In this document: in pieces, positions 50,460 to 59,103 of the stretch
How the letters are laid out: the number at the start of each line of letters is the position of its first letter
Position numbering within the stretch: the stretch's first letter is position 1
Origin: Paraperibacillus esterisolvens
GTDB taxonomy: Bacteria > Bacillota > Bacilli > Bacillales > DSM-1321
DNA: 64,000 nt
Assembly: GCF_046237625.1 (NCBI RefSeq)
Contig: NZ_CP143545.1
Location: 1,178,001-1,242,000 of the forward strand
Reading direction: 5' to 3'
Notes under the pieces: generated by a model
Told to the model about the DNA's origin: nothing
Seen by the model: only the letters and a program-made list of their open reading frames with translations
Database searches by the model: none
Program-made: the position numbers and the translations under genes

Positions 50460-52073
50460 ATGGCAGATTACGATTCTTTACACTATCCGTACACATCCCA
50501 GAGAATGGAAACCATAGGCCTGAAAGGGATGGTAGCGACAAGCCAGCCGCTGGCAGCCCAGGCCGGCCTGGATATATTAAAAAGGGGAGGTAATGCGATT
50601 GATGCGGCAATCGCTGCAGCAGCCTGCCTTACAGTTGTTGAGCCAACGTCAAACGGCATAGGAGGCGACGCCTTTGCCATCATCTGGACCAAGGGGGAAT
50701 TGTACGGCCTTAATGCAAGCGGCCAATCACCCGCATCGATCAGTATTGATAAAGTGAAGGCAATGGGATATGAAAAGATGCCCAAATTCGGGCTTGTCCC
50801 TGTTACTGTTCCCGGTGCCCCGGGTGCATGGGCAGAGCTTTCCAGGCGGTTTGGGAAGCTTCCGCTGCCAGAGGTCCTGGAGCCTGCCATTGACTATGCG
50901 GAGAATGGGTACCCCGTCTCCCCTGTGCTGGCCAAATATTGGAGAAGGGCGGCCGCCGCTTTTAAACAGGCGCTGAAAGGCCGGGAATTTGAATCCTGGT
51001 TTGAAACCTTCCTGCCGGAAGGGAAAGCGCCGGCTCCCGGAGACATCTGGAAGTCGCCAGCCCACGCTGAAACTTTAAGGGAAATTGCTGAAACCCGAGC
51101 AGAATCCCTATATTCCGGAAAGCTTGCCGACCAGATTGATGCTTTTTCAAGAGAGCATGGCGGCTTTATCAGAAAAGAAGACCTGCAGGCATTCAAGCCC
51201 CAATGGGTTAATCCTGTCAGTGTCAATTACCGGGGATATGATGTTTGGGAAATCCCACCGAACGGGCAGGGGATGATTGCTTTAATGGCACTCAATATCC
51301 TGAAAAAATTTGATTTTGCTGAAAAGGAATGTGCCGATACGTATCATAAACAGATTGAAGCAATGAAGCTTGCTTTCAGTGATGGCAAGAAGTATATCAC
51401 ACAAGAGGACAGAATGACCGTCTCTGTCGAACAGCTGCTAAGCGGGGGCTATGCAGACGAAAGAAGCAGGCTGATCGGCAGCACAGCACTGGATCCGGTA
51501 CCGGGAACACCGCCATCCGGAGGGACCGTTTACTTATCGTCCGCTGATTCAGAGGGGAATATGGTATCTTTCATTCAATCCAATTATATGGGATTCGGAT
51601 CAGGGATTGTCATCCCCGGCACAGGACTTTCGCTGCAAAATCGGGGAGCCGACTTCTCCCTGGAGAAGGACCATGCAAACAGCCTCGAGCCTTCCAAGCA
51701 GACGTATCATACCATCATACCGGGATTTTTGACGAAGGGCGGCGAACCCATTGGCCCATTCGGGGTGATGGGCGGCTATATGCAGCCGCAGGGCCATGTT
51801 CAGGTTATCATGAATACGGTTGACTTTCACCTGAATCCACAGGCTGCCCTTGATGCACCCAGATGGCAGTGGCTGGAGGGGAGAACGGTACAAGTTGAAA
51901 GATCGGTTCCTCAGCATATCGTCGACTCGCTTATCCGGAAAGGCCATATTATAAAAACGGCGGCAGACTCAGGCAGCTTCGGCCGGGGCCAGATTATCTG
52001 GCGCAATCCGGAAACCGGCGTGCTCCATGGAGGGACCGAGCCAAGGACTGATGGGGCCGTTGCTGTCTGGTAA
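50460..52073 (+). CDS. Gamma-glutamyltransferase-like enzyme without signal peptide (YwrD-like)
   Basis: A 537-residue Ntn-hydrolase of the GGT family, made as one chain that self-cleaves before the catalytic Thr in PSGGTVYLSSAD (Thr near 357). Other family blocks are TSQPLAAQAGLDILKRGGNA (about 25-44) and GIGGDAFAIIW. Secreted GGTs have a signal peptide; this one starts directly at MADYDSLHYPYTSQR, so it is cytoplasmic. The ATG at 50460 follows AAAAGGAGACC; an earlier ATG at 50418 overlaps this site. YwrD of B. subtilis is its likely counterpart. Acts on gamma-glutamyl compounds or related amides. Confidence 0.9.
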   Translation: MADYDSLHYPYTSQRMETIGLKGMVATSQPLAAQAGLDILKRGGNAIDAAIAAAACLTVVEPTSNGIGGDAFAIIWTKGELYGLNASGQSPASISIDKVKAMGYEKMPKFGLVPVTVPGAPGAWAELSRRFGKLPLPEVLEPAIDYAENGYPVSPVLAKYWRRAAAAFKQALKGREFESWFETFLPEGKAPAPGDIWKSPAHAETLREIAETRAESLYSGKLADQIDAFSREHGGFIRKEDLQAFKPQWVNPVSVNYRGYDVWEIPPNGQGMIALMALNILKKFDFAEKECADTYHKQIEAMKLAFSDGKKYITQEDRMTVSVEQLLSGGYADERSRLIGSTALDPVPGTPPSGGTVYLSSADSEGNMVSFIQSNYMGFGSGIVIPGTGLSLQNRGADFSLEKDHANSLEPSKQTYHTIIPGFLTKGGEPIGPFGVMGGYMQPQGHVQVIMNTVDFHLNPQAALDAPRWQWLEGRTVQVERSVPQHIVDSLIRKGHIIKTAADSGSFGRGQIIWRNPETGVLHGGTEPRTDGAVAVW

Positions 52074-52107
52074 GCTTTATAAATGAACATCAAAGGATCT
52101 GATAATC

Positions 52108-52695
52108 ATGAAACATATACAGATATTCATGGCTTTCTTCAGGGTGGGCATGCTGGGCTACGGCGGCGGCCCTTCCTCCATCCCGCTTGTCCATAAGGAA
52201 GTAGTAGAAAAATACAAGTGGCTGGATGATGAAGAGTTTGGCGATATCCTGGCACTTGCCAACACTCTTCCCGGCCCGATTGCAACCAAGATGGCCGGCT
52301 ATATCGGCTACCGCAATGCAGGGATCCTTGGGCTGTTAAATGCCCTGGCTGCCTCTGTCATTCCGACCATCCTCCTGATGATTGTACTGCTCTCTTCGCT
52401 ATCCGCCTATAAGGATAAGCCCTGGGTGCTCGGAATGACTAAGGCAGTTGTCCCGGTGGTGGGTGTCATGCTGGCAGTCCTGACCTGGCAGTTTTATAAG
52501 AACGGAGAAAAGGGGCTGGGCTGGAAGCTTAATCTAGTCCTGATTACCGCAAGCCTTATTGCCATGGAAGTACTGGGTCTCCATCCCGGCTTCCTGATAG
52601 CAGGACTGCTTGCCTGGGCGGTATTTTCTCCTGTAAAAAAGCAGAGGGCAGCAGCCGGTGAAGAGGATGCTGCGTCGGAAAGGAAAACGGTATGA
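52108..52695 (+). CDS. Chromate transporter, first short-chain CHR subunit
   Basis: A 195-residue single CHR domain with about five to six helices. The family motif FRVGMLGYGGGPSSIPL (about 11-27) and LALANTLPGPIATKMAGYIG (about 50-69) are clear. Short CHR proteins act as pairs of opposite topology; in B. subtilis the YwrB-YwrA pair confers chromate resistance by efflux. It ends with a charged cytoplasmic tail and overlaps the next gene by ATGA. Natural substrate may be sulfate or another oxyanion. Confidence 0.92.
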   Translation: MKHIQIFMAFFRVGMLGYGGGPSSIPLVHKEVVEKYKWLDDEEFGDILALANTLPGPIATKMAGYIGYRNAGILGLLNALAASVIPTILLMIVLLSSLSAYKDKPWVLGMTKAVVPVVGVMLAVLTWQFYKNGEKGLGWKLNLVLITASLIAMEVLGLHPGFLIAGLLAWAVFSPVKKQRAAAGEEDAASERKTV

Positions 52696-53225
52696 TGATA
52701 CAGTGGAAGATTTTCCTTGCGTTCTTCATCCCGGGGATTCTTGGGTACGGCGGCGGGCCGTCTTCGATCCCGCTGATTGAAAATGAAGTGGTCGACAGAT
52801 ATAAGTGGCTCACTGTCAAAGAATTCAGTGAAGTTCTCGCATTCGGCAACTCTCTGCCGGGTCCGATCGCTACAAAGATGGCCGGTTATATAGGATATCA
52901 GAAGGGCGGAATATTGGGCGCCATTACCGGTGTTTTTTCCACTGTCGCGCCCTCTCTTATCCTGCTGATTGCCCTATTAAGCTTGTTATACAAATTCAAG
53001 GATTCCCCGCGCGTCAAAAAGATGACACTATTTGTCAGACCGGCGATTGCCATCATGCTTGCCATCATGGCCTTTCAATTTTTCAATGGCTCATATCTGG
53101 ACATCGGCATTCTGCAGACGGTACTGCTAAGTGCAGCCAGTTTTATCCTAATGGAAAAGCTCAAGGTGCATCCCGCTTTTGTAATTATTGGGGCACTTGG
53201 GTATGGTGCAGTATTTCTCGCGTGA
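52692..53225 (+). CDS. Chromate transporter, second short-chain CHR subunit
   Basis: A 177-residue CHR domain, clearly paralogous to the preceding protein: FIPGILGYGGGPSSIPL (about 11-27) and LAFGNSLPGPIATKMAGYIG (about 50-69) align without gaps. The start overlaps the stop of the first subunit, so the two are made in equal amounts. The pair should form a heterodimeric membrane transporter. Confidence 0.92.
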   Translation: MMIQWKIFLAFFIPGILGYGGGPSSIPLIENEVVDRYKWLTVKEFSEVLAFGNSLPGPIATKMAGYIGYQKGGILGAITGVFSTVAPSLILLIALLSLLYKFKDSPRVKKMTLFVRPAIAIMLAIMAFQFFNGSYLDIGILQTVLLSAASFILMEKLKVHPAFVIIGALGYGAVFLA

Positions 53226-53250
53226 ACGGATGCAGGGGGTATAAAAAAGT

Positions 53251-53284
53251 GGATGTCCCAGGAGTCTGGGGCATCCTCTATTTG
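53251..53284 (+). terminator. Terminator of the chromate transporter genes
   Basis: GGATGTCCCAG pairs with CTGGGGCATCC (53251-53276); the T run is weak. Confidence 0.6.
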
Positions 53285-53533
53285 TTATAACAACGTACAG
53301 GGTTGGCGCGGGCCGGATAAAAAGATCCAATAAAGTTTTTTACACATTTTCTGTATGTTTTGACCCAGTTTTTGCTCTATTTTGCTTGTGGAGCCTGTTT
53401 TTTCATCATAAGGACTCATTTATTCCTATACGGGAAGCTTTTAACACTATGTGAAACGCACTTTACTTGCGGAACTGACTCATTTACTTGCAGTTCTGTG
53501 GAACGGAACAGCCACAGCAAAGATGTACGCAGC
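53285..53533. other. Intergenic stretch without supported gene
   Basis: An AT-rich stretch between the chromate genes and the MFS gene. An open frame from 53360 to 53626 runs across two hairpins and lacks a ribosome binding site, so it is not called. The words ACTCATTTA and TTACTTGC each occur twice, without clear meaning. Confidence 0.4.
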
Positions 53534-53596
53534 AAAGCCCGGGAAAAATCCCGGGCTTTATTTTTGGAGCTGAAAAGACAGCTCCCTTTGTTTTTA
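53534..53596. terminator. Two adjacent terminator hairpins
   Basis: Hairpin one: AAAGCCCGGGA (53534-53544) with TCCCGGGCTTT (53549-53559). Hairpin two: GGAGCTG (53566-53572) with CAGCTCC (53579-53585) and T-rich tail. Hairpin one has A and T flanks, so it can end the minus-strand MFS transcript. Confidence 0.8.
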
Positions 53597-54811
53597 TTTA
53601 TTCCAGCTTTCAAGCAGCCGGTCTGAAGGCAGCATCAGTGCCAGGATTCCGAAAAGCGGAAGCAGGCCGACCCACTCAATTGTAGGCAGCAAGCCGAAAT
53701 GATCAGACAATGACCCAAGTGCCACTGAGCCGATGGCACCCATTCCGAAGGCAAGGCCGACTGTCAGGCCGGCCATCGTGCCTACTTTTCCAGGAACCAG
53801 TTCCTGTGCATACACGACCATCACACTGAAGCTTGCCATAAGAACAAAGCCGGTCAGCAATAACAGGATGATTGCAAGAGGAGCAGGCACATAAGGAATC
53901 AGGATGGTAAGGGGGCTGCTGCCGAGTATGGAAAAGAGAATAACATTTCTTTTTCCGAATCTGTCGGCAAGCGGCCCGCCGAAGAACGTGCCAAACGCCC
54001 CGGCCGCAAGGAACGCGAAAATATAAACCTGCGACTCTCGTATACTGAAAGAATACTTTTCAATTAAATAGAAAGCGTAGAAATTCGTCATTCCTGATAT
54101 ATACCAGGAACGTGCGAAAATAAGAAATAACAGGATGGAAAGCGAAATCCAGATTTTCCTTGTCAGCGGCCGGCCGCCGGCTCCGCCAGCCTTCAGTTTT
54201 TTCCGGTAGGCACCAAGCGCACTTGTATACCAGCCGGCAATATAAAAGAGGAGGAGCACAGCCGCAAGAGCTACAAGCGCAAACCACAGACCGCCGATCT
54301 GGCCGAGCGGAACGAGCACGAGTGCCGTGATCAGCGGCGCCAGGGCCTGTCCGGTATTGCCTCCCACCTGATAGATGGCCTGGGCAAGACCCCGTTTTGA
54401 ACCAGCGGCCAGGAATGCGACCCTGGATCCTTCCGGATGAAAAACGGCAGAACCGATGCCGATCAATAGGACGGAAATGATGATCAAGGAGTAATCCCTG
54501 ACAACAGCAAGCAGCACAATTCCAAGGAGTGTGCTGGTCAGCCCGGCGGGAAGGGCATAGGGCATGGGCTTTTTATCGGTATACCACCCCACTGCAGGCT
54601 GCAGGAGTGATGATGTGATATTCAGGGCAAACGCGATAATGCCCAGCTGTGTATAAGAAAGAGACATAGATTTTGCGAGAATGGGAAACATGGCGGGAAC
54701 CACCGATTGAAGTGTATCATTCAATAGATGGCACAAGCCCAGGATTAACAGCACCTTGAAGGCGGGCTGCTGGGATGGAACGGTTCTTTTTGCTGCGGCA
54801 GCGAGGTTCAT
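53594..54811 (-). CDS. MFS transporter, fosmidomycin resistance (Fsr) type
   Basis: A 405-residue, 12-helix exporter. The sequences GLCHLLNDTLQSVVPAMFPI (about 30-49), YTQLGIIAFALNITSS (about 54-69) and GSAVFHPEGSRVAF (about 117-130) are hallmarks of the Fsr/YfnC group, drug:H+ antiporters for fosmidomycin and other small molecules. The start follows AGGAGTCTATT. It is divergent from the MhqR-like gene; the shared 185-base region holds the MhqR-type operator and, nearer to this gene, an imperfect palindrome TACTTGATTAAGTA (54834-54847). The true substrate is unknown. Confidence 0.88.
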   Translation of the reverse strand: MNLAAAAKRTVPSQQPAFKVLLILGLCHLLNDTLQSVVPAMFPILAKSMSLSYTQLGIIAFALNITSSLLQPAVGWYTDKKPMPYALPAGLTSTLLGIVLLAVVRDYSLIIISVLLIGIGSAVFHPEGSRVAFLAAGSKRGLAQAIYQVGGNTGQALAPLITALVLVPLGQIGGLWFALVALAAVLLLFYIAGWYTSALGAYRKKLKAGGAGGRPLTRKIWISLSILLFLIFARSWYISGMTNFYAFYLIEKYSFSIRESQVYIFAFLAAGAFGTFFGGPLADRFGKRNVILFSILGSSPLTILIPYVPAPLAIILLLLTGFVLMASFSVMVVYAQELVPGKVGTMAGLTVGLAFGMGAIGSVALGSLSDHFGLLPTIEWVGLLPLFGILALMLPSDRLLESWNK

Positions 54812-54911
54812 AATAGACTCCTAACTTTTTATTTACTTGATTAAGTATTTGGATAAATTATAAAACAAATCTACCGCAAGGTGAAAGCAGCAAGCTCACT
54901 ATTTCAGCTGT

Positions 54912-54940
54912 TTGACAAAGGGAGCCAAATTTCTTATAAT
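54912..54940 (+). promoter_or_regulatory. SigA promoter of the MhqR-like gene
   Basis: A full consensus promoter: TTGACA at 54912-54917 and TATAAT at 54935-54940 with a 17-base spacer. Confidence 0.85.
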
Positions 54941-54941
54941 A

Positions 54942-54959
54942 AGTCTTGAATTCAAGATA
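54942..54959 (+). promoter_or_regulatory. MhqR-type operator (autoregulatory)
   Basis: AGTCTTGAATTCAAGATA, with a perfect 14-bp palindromic core at 54944-54957, starts 2 bases after the -10 and so covers the transcription start. It matches the B. subtilis MhqR box and the site at 4893-4910 before azoR. Confidence 0.75.
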
Positions 54960-54996
54960 TCCAAATTTTAATCAATATGATAAGGCGGTGAAATGC

Positions 54997-55437
54997 ATGA
55001 GCCAGGAAAGCATTCAGCAATCGCTTAAATTATTCATTGTGCTGTCAAGGGCCTATCGTGCCATAAATGATCATGTTAATAAACATATCGCTGCCCAGGG
55101 ATTGAACCCGACGGAATTTGCCGTCCTCGAGCTTCTGTATCACAAGGGCGATCAGCCTCTCCAGCAAATAGGCGGAAAAATCCTGCTTGCAAGCGGAAGT
55201 ATTACTTATGTGGTGGACAAGCTGGAACAAAAAGACTTTTTGGTCCGTGTGGCCTGTAAAAAAGACAGAAGGGTAACTTATGCCCAGATTACCGAGAAAG
55301 GCAAATCCTTTATCGAATCTGTCTTCCCCGAACACGAAGAAGGCATAGACGAACTTGTCAGCGTCCTCGATCCGTCAGAAAAACAGGCAGCCATCGATAT
55401 CCTCAAGAAATTGGGCAAGCATGCCGCTTCCCGCTGA
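54997..55437 (+). CDS. mhqR: MarR family repressor (MhqR-like)
   Basis: A 146-residue winged-helix dimeric repressor. The segment LNPTEFAVLELLYHKGDQPL (about 35-54) and the recognition helix region ILLASGSITYVVDKLEQKDF (about 60-79) with wing CKKDRRVTYAQIT closely resemble B. subtilis MhqR (YkvE), the repressor of quinone detoxification genes. The ATG at 54997 follows AGGCGGTGA; an upstream ATG (54946) lies in the operator. Its own operator overlaps its promoter, and a similar site precedes azoR at 4962. Confidence 0.88.
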   Translation: MSQESIQQSLKLFIVLSRAYRAINDHVNKHIAAQGLNPTEFAVLELLYHKGDQPLQQIGGKILLASGSITYVVDKLEQKDFLVRVACKKDRRVTYAQITEKGKSFIESVFPEHEEGIDELVSVLDPSEKQAAIDILKKLGKHAASR

Positions 55438-55445
55438 TTGACTTA

Positions 55446-55470
55446 AAAGCCCTCCGGAGGGCTTTTTTTT
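55446..55470 (+). terminator. Terminator of the MhqR-like gene
   Basis: AAAGCCCTCC/GGAGGGCTTT perfect palindrome followed by eight T residues. Confidence 0.9.
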
Positions 55471-55853
55471 GTTTTTGGAGTTGTGGACGAGTAAGTTTCC
55501 ATACTAGAACATCGATTGAAATCAATCCTCCATCATTTACCATAATATATAGGATATAAAACAGTCCAAGGACTTGGTAAAATTAAGAAAAAGATACTCT
55601 TATTGGCTTTTACACTTTTTTGTGTTTCTAACTGGATGGAACAAGGAGGAAAAAAAGGAAGAGAAACGGGTATGAGATATGTCTATCCTTTCAAATCTAA
55701 TGGAAAGGAACGTGGTTAAAAGACTCTGCCATATCTAAAATGATAAAACTATTAAAACAAAGATAGTTCTATTACTTTGAAAAATATCGGACTAGAAGAA
55801 AAAGAATATAATGATCAACCCATGAAACAACAAATAGTAGGAGGAATGCTTCA
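55471..55853. other. AT-rich leader region of the L,D-transpeptidase gene
   Basis: No gene of normal size. A short frame at about 55673-55720 (MRYVYPFKSNGKERG, GGAGG upstream) may be a remnant or chance. Composition is much more AT-rich than elsewhere and continues into the next gene, suggesting one acquired segment. Confidence 0.4.
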
Positions 55854-56735
55854 ATGTCAAAAAAGATTCTAGCCATTTTAACAGCTATGGTCATTCTATT
55901 TTCAATGTTCGTATCGTTAAATCCAGTTTCAGCTGGAGGTGAGACAAAATATGTTACAGCCAGTGCTCTAAATGTTCGGAGTGGTCCCAGTACAGAACAT
56001 AAAGTTATTGCAGTAATTAAAATGAACCAAGCAGTTGTTGTATCTGGAACAAGCGGGTATTGGAAGAAAATAACAGTTAGAGGTAAAACAGGTTGGGCTT
56101 CCGGCAAATATCTTGCTTCAACTGCTCCGAAATCAGCAGGTAATCTAGCAGATAGACTCAAGACAGTTGGTGCAAATAAACAACTGATTCTTGTTACAAC
56201 AAATGGATATACAACTACAGCAGCGGGTATTAAGACATTTGAAAAAGACTCTAAGGGAAAATGGGTTCAGAAAATGTCAGTTCGAGGATATGTAGGCAAA
56301 AAGGGAATTGGTAAAGGAAAAGAAGGAGATGCTAAAACTCCAGCAGGTAAATATACAATTAGTACAACATTTGGACAAAAAGGTAATCCAGGAACAAAAA
56401 TGCCTTTTAGAAAAATTACAAGTGATGACGTATGGGTAGATGATTCTAATTCTAAGCTTTATAACACTTGGCAATCTAGAAGGAAAACACAAGGCCAGTG
56501 GAAAAGTGCTGAAAATATGAACCATAGACTATATACTAATGGATTTGTAATTGATTATAATACTGCACGAGTACCAGGAGCAGGCAGTGCTATTTTCTTT
56601 CATGTTGGAAGCAGCTATACTCTTGGGTGTGTAGCAACAGCTGAGTCAAATGTAGTTTCTGTTATGAAATGGTTAGATCCCAGCAAGAAACCAGTTATTA
56701 TTATGACAGCTGCACAAGACCTTAATAAATATTGA
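55854..56735 (+). CDS. Secreted SH3-domain L,D-transpeptidase-like protein
   Basis: A 293-residue exported protein. A signal peptide (about 1-27, ending near VSAGG) precedes a bacterial SH3 domain (ASALNVRSGPSTEHKVIAVI, about 36-55, to about 88) that binds the cell wall. The C-terminal domain carries a YkuD-like active site: FFHVGSSYTLGCVATAES, with His near 250 and the nucleophile Cys near 260. It should act on peptidoglycan cross-links. Codons are strongly A/T-ending (AAA, ACA, GGA), unlike all neighbours. The ATG follows TAGGAGGAATGC. A terminator follows. Confidence 0.82.
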   Translation: MSKKILAILTAMVILFSMFVSLNPVSAGGETKYVTASALNVRSGPSTEHKVIAVIKMNQAVVVSGTSGYWKKITVRGKTGWASGKYLASTAPKSAGNLADRLKTVGANKQLILVTTNGYTTTAAGIKTFEKDSKGKWVQKMSVRGYVGKKGIGKGKEGDAKTPAGKYTISTTFGQKGNPGTKMPFRKITSDDVWVDDSNSKLYNTWQSRRKTQGQWKSAENMNHRLYTNGFVIDYNTARVPGAGSAIFFHVGSSYTLGCVATAESNVVSVMKWLDPSKKPVIIMTAAQDLNKY

Positions 56736-56741
56736 TGATGA

Positions 56742-56776
56742 AAAGTCCTGCAGACAACAGTTCTGCGGGCTTTTTG
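56742..56776 (+). terminator. Terminator of the L,D-transpeptidase-like gene
   Basis: AAAGTCCTGCAGA pairs with TCTGCGGGCTTT, followed by T residues. The stretch 56777-57082 holds no further gene I can support. Confidence 0.8.
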
Positions 56777-57082
56777 CGTCTTGTTTCTGTAGGAGCAGCA
56801 CAATTACATAAGAGTGCTGACTGAATTATAGGCGCCAGCGGGAGCACTTTTTAATAGTTTAATGGTATAGTTTTAAGGCGGGAACAGAATTTTCAAAAAA
56901 AGATCCTGAAGATGGAAATAGCCTGCTTTACACGGATTGCGGCGTGAGTTGTGCCATAGCACAGGACATTTTCCCGTCTATTCAGGGATGGCCGCCAATG
57001 AAAATACTTTTCTATAATTAAAAGGATTTTTAAATCTTTAAGCAGAATATTTTATTGATTAAATAGAAGGATGTGTGAATAG

Positions 57083-58777
57083 ATGAAATTTGAACAATAT
57101 GAATACAAGCGCCCGGATATGGAAGAGGTAAAGGCAAAACTCGGGGAGTATATCAGCGGGTTCAAGAAAGCAGCCTCTGCTGGGGAGCAGAATAAAATCA
57201 TGCAGCAGATCAATGAAATCCGCGGCGATGTGGACACCATGGTGAATATCTGTTATATCCGCCACACCGTTGATACGGAGGACGAATTTTATAAGGCAGA
57301 ACAGGATTATCTCGATGAAATGGCGCCGGAGCTTGAAGAATACATATCAGAATATTATAAGGCACTAACTTCCTCCCCTTTCCGAAGCGAGCTTGAATCG
57401 CAGTGGGGCAGGCAGCTTTTTGCTCTCGCCGAGTCTCAGCTTAAGACATTTTCACCTGAGATCATTCCCATGCTGCAGAAGGAGAATAAGCTGGCTACCG
57501 AATACAAGCAGCTAATGGCTTCGGCAAAGATCATGTTTGAAGGCGAAGAAAGGACATTGATCCAGCTCCAGCCTTTTGCAGAATCAGAGGACCGCGACAT
57601 GAGAAGGAGGGCGAATGAGGCCCGGAATGGATTCATGGTCGAGCACGCCGAAAAACTCGATAAAATTTTTGATGAGCTCGTAAAGGTTCGGACGGAAACG
57701 GCTAAAAAACTGGGCTATGAAAACTTTGTGGAACTTGGCTATTACAGGATGAGCCGGACTGATTATAACGCAGAAATGGTCGCGAATTTCCGCTCTCAGG
57801 TGGCTGAGTTCATCGTCCCGCTTGCCACACAGCTGAAAAAGCGCCAGGCAGACCGTATCGGTGTCGACAGCCTGAAGTTTTATGATGAAAGCTTCAAGTT
57901 CAAGACCGGCAATGCGAATCCTAAAGGAAGTCCCGATTGGATCATTGAAAACGGCAGGAAGATGTATTCTGAACTTTCACCGGAAACAGATGAATTCTTC
58001 AATATGATGATCAATGATGGTCTGATGGACCTTGTGGCCAAAAAAGGGAAAGCCGGCGGCGGTTACTGCACATATATACATAATTATCGGGCGCCGTTCA
58101 TCTTCTCAAATTTCACCGGCACCTCAGGGGATATTGATGTCCTCACACACGAAGCCGGGCATGCCTTCCAGGTATATATGAGCAGGGATTTCGAGGTTCC
58201 TGAATATACCTGGCCGACTTATGAAGCATGTGAGATTCATTCCATGAGCATGGAGTTTTTAACATGGCCCTGGATGGAGCATTTCTTCAAGGAAGACAGC
58301 GATAAATATAAATTTACACATTTGAGTGAGTCCCTGCTGTTCCTTCCTTACGGAGTTGCGGTAGATGAATTCCAGCATTTTGTCTATGAACATCCTGAAG
58401 CTTCCCCGGAAGAAAGAAAAGCCGCGTGGAGAAGGCTTGAAGAAAAGTATCTTCCTCACCGGGATTATGATGGAATGCAGTACCTTGAGGAAGGTGGTTT
58501 CTGGCAGCGTCAAGGTCATATTTACAGCACGCCATTTTATTATATCGACTATACTCTTGCCCAGATCTGTGCGTTTCAATTCTGGAAGCGTTCAAGGGAA
58601 AACGAACAGGAAGCATGGAAAGATTATCTCCATCTTTGCAGCCTTGGCGGAAGCCAGTCATTCCTTGGCCTCGTGAAGGAAGCCAATTTAAAATCCCCTT
58701 TTGAGGACGGGACCGTTGAATCGGTGACAGGGGTCATTTCAGAATGGCTTAATTCTGTTGATGATACACAGTTATAG
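57083..58777 (+). CDS. pepF: Oligoendopeptidase F (M3 metallopeptidase)
   Basis: A 564-residue cytoplasmic zinc peptidase that cuts medium-size peptides. The zinc motif HEAGH is in DVLTHEAGHAFQVYMSRD (about 350-367), and the third ligand Glu lies in YEACEIHSMSMEFLTW about 25 residues later. Length is typical of the M3B PepF group (B. subtilis YusX type). The ATG follows AGAAGGATGTG. It stands alone before the SAM-I riboswitch; in B. subtilis yusX also lies close to the methionine transporter genes. Confidence 0.94.
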   Translation: MKFEQYEYKRPDMEEVKAKLGEYISGFKKAASAGEQNKIMQQINEIRGDVDTMVNICYIRHTVDTEDEFYKAEQDYLDEMAPELEEYISEYYKALTSSPFRSELESQWGRQLFALAESQLKTFSPEIIPMLQKENKLATEYKQLMASAKIMFEGEERTLIQLQPFAESEDRDMRRRANEARNGFMVEHAEKLDKIFDELVKVRTETAKKLGYENFVELGYYRMSRTDYNAEMVANFRSQVAEFIVPLATQLKKRQADRIGVDSLKFYDESFKFKTGNANPKGSPDWIIENGRKMYSELSPETDEFFNMMINDGLMDLVAKKGKAGGGYCTYIHNYRAPFIFSNFTGTSGDIDVLTHEAGHAFQVYMSRDFEVPEYTWPTYEACEIHSMSMEFLTWPWMEHFFKEDSDKYKFTHLSESLLFLPYGVAVDEFQHFVYEHPEASPEERKAAWRRLEEKYLPHRDYDGMQYLEEGGFWQRQGHIYSTPFYYIDYTLAQICAFQFWKRSRENEQEAWKDYLHLCSLGGSQSFLGLVKEANLKSPFEDGTVESVTGVISEWLNSVDDTQL

Positions 58778-58819
58778 GCTGATAAATTCCGGGCTTTAAA
58801 AATTCGTGTATGAAAACTG

Positions 58820-58848
58820 TTGACAGATCCAAATAGCGGAAGTAGAAT
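58820..58848 (+). promoter_or_regulatory. SigA promoter of metNPQ
   Basis: TTGACA at 58820-58825 and TAGAAT at 58843-58848, 17-base spacer, upstream of the third SAM-I riboswitch. Confidence 0.75.
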
Positions 58849-58892
58849 TATACTCAATTCAAAAAAAACACTCAAAACTGAATATATAGATT

Positions 58893-59072
58893 TTTCTTAT
58901 CCAGAGAGGTGGAGGGACTGGCCCTATGATACCTCGGCAGCGGATTCTTATGAATACTGTGCCAATTCCAGCAGGCTTTTTAGACCTGGGAGATAAGGAA
59001 GAGACTGAAGCTTGTATATTTATTATGCTGTGCTGACGCGCCTCTTTCTGACTCCAGAAAGAGGCTTTTTTG
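58893..59072 (+). promoter_or_regulatory. SAM-I riboswitch (S-box) of metNPQ
   Basis: P1 arms TTTCTTATC (58892-58900) and GATAAGGAA (58992-59000), the GAGGTGGAGGGACTGGCCC region and GTGCCAATTCCAGC are present. The J region reads ATGATACCTCGGCAGCGG instead of the common ATGAAGCCCGGCAACC, a variant known in transporter S-boxes as far as I recall. Terminator GCCTCTTTCTG/CAGAAAGAGGC at 59040-59065 with T run. Confidence 0.92.
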
Positions 59073-59103
59073 TTTTTAGAATACGAGTGGGCTAGGAGGA
59101 AAC

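Noticed and set aside
53360..53626. Open frame of 88 residues downstream of the chromate genes
   Set aside because: It crosses two strong hairpins, overlaps the 3' end of the opposite MFS gene and has no ribosome binding site.
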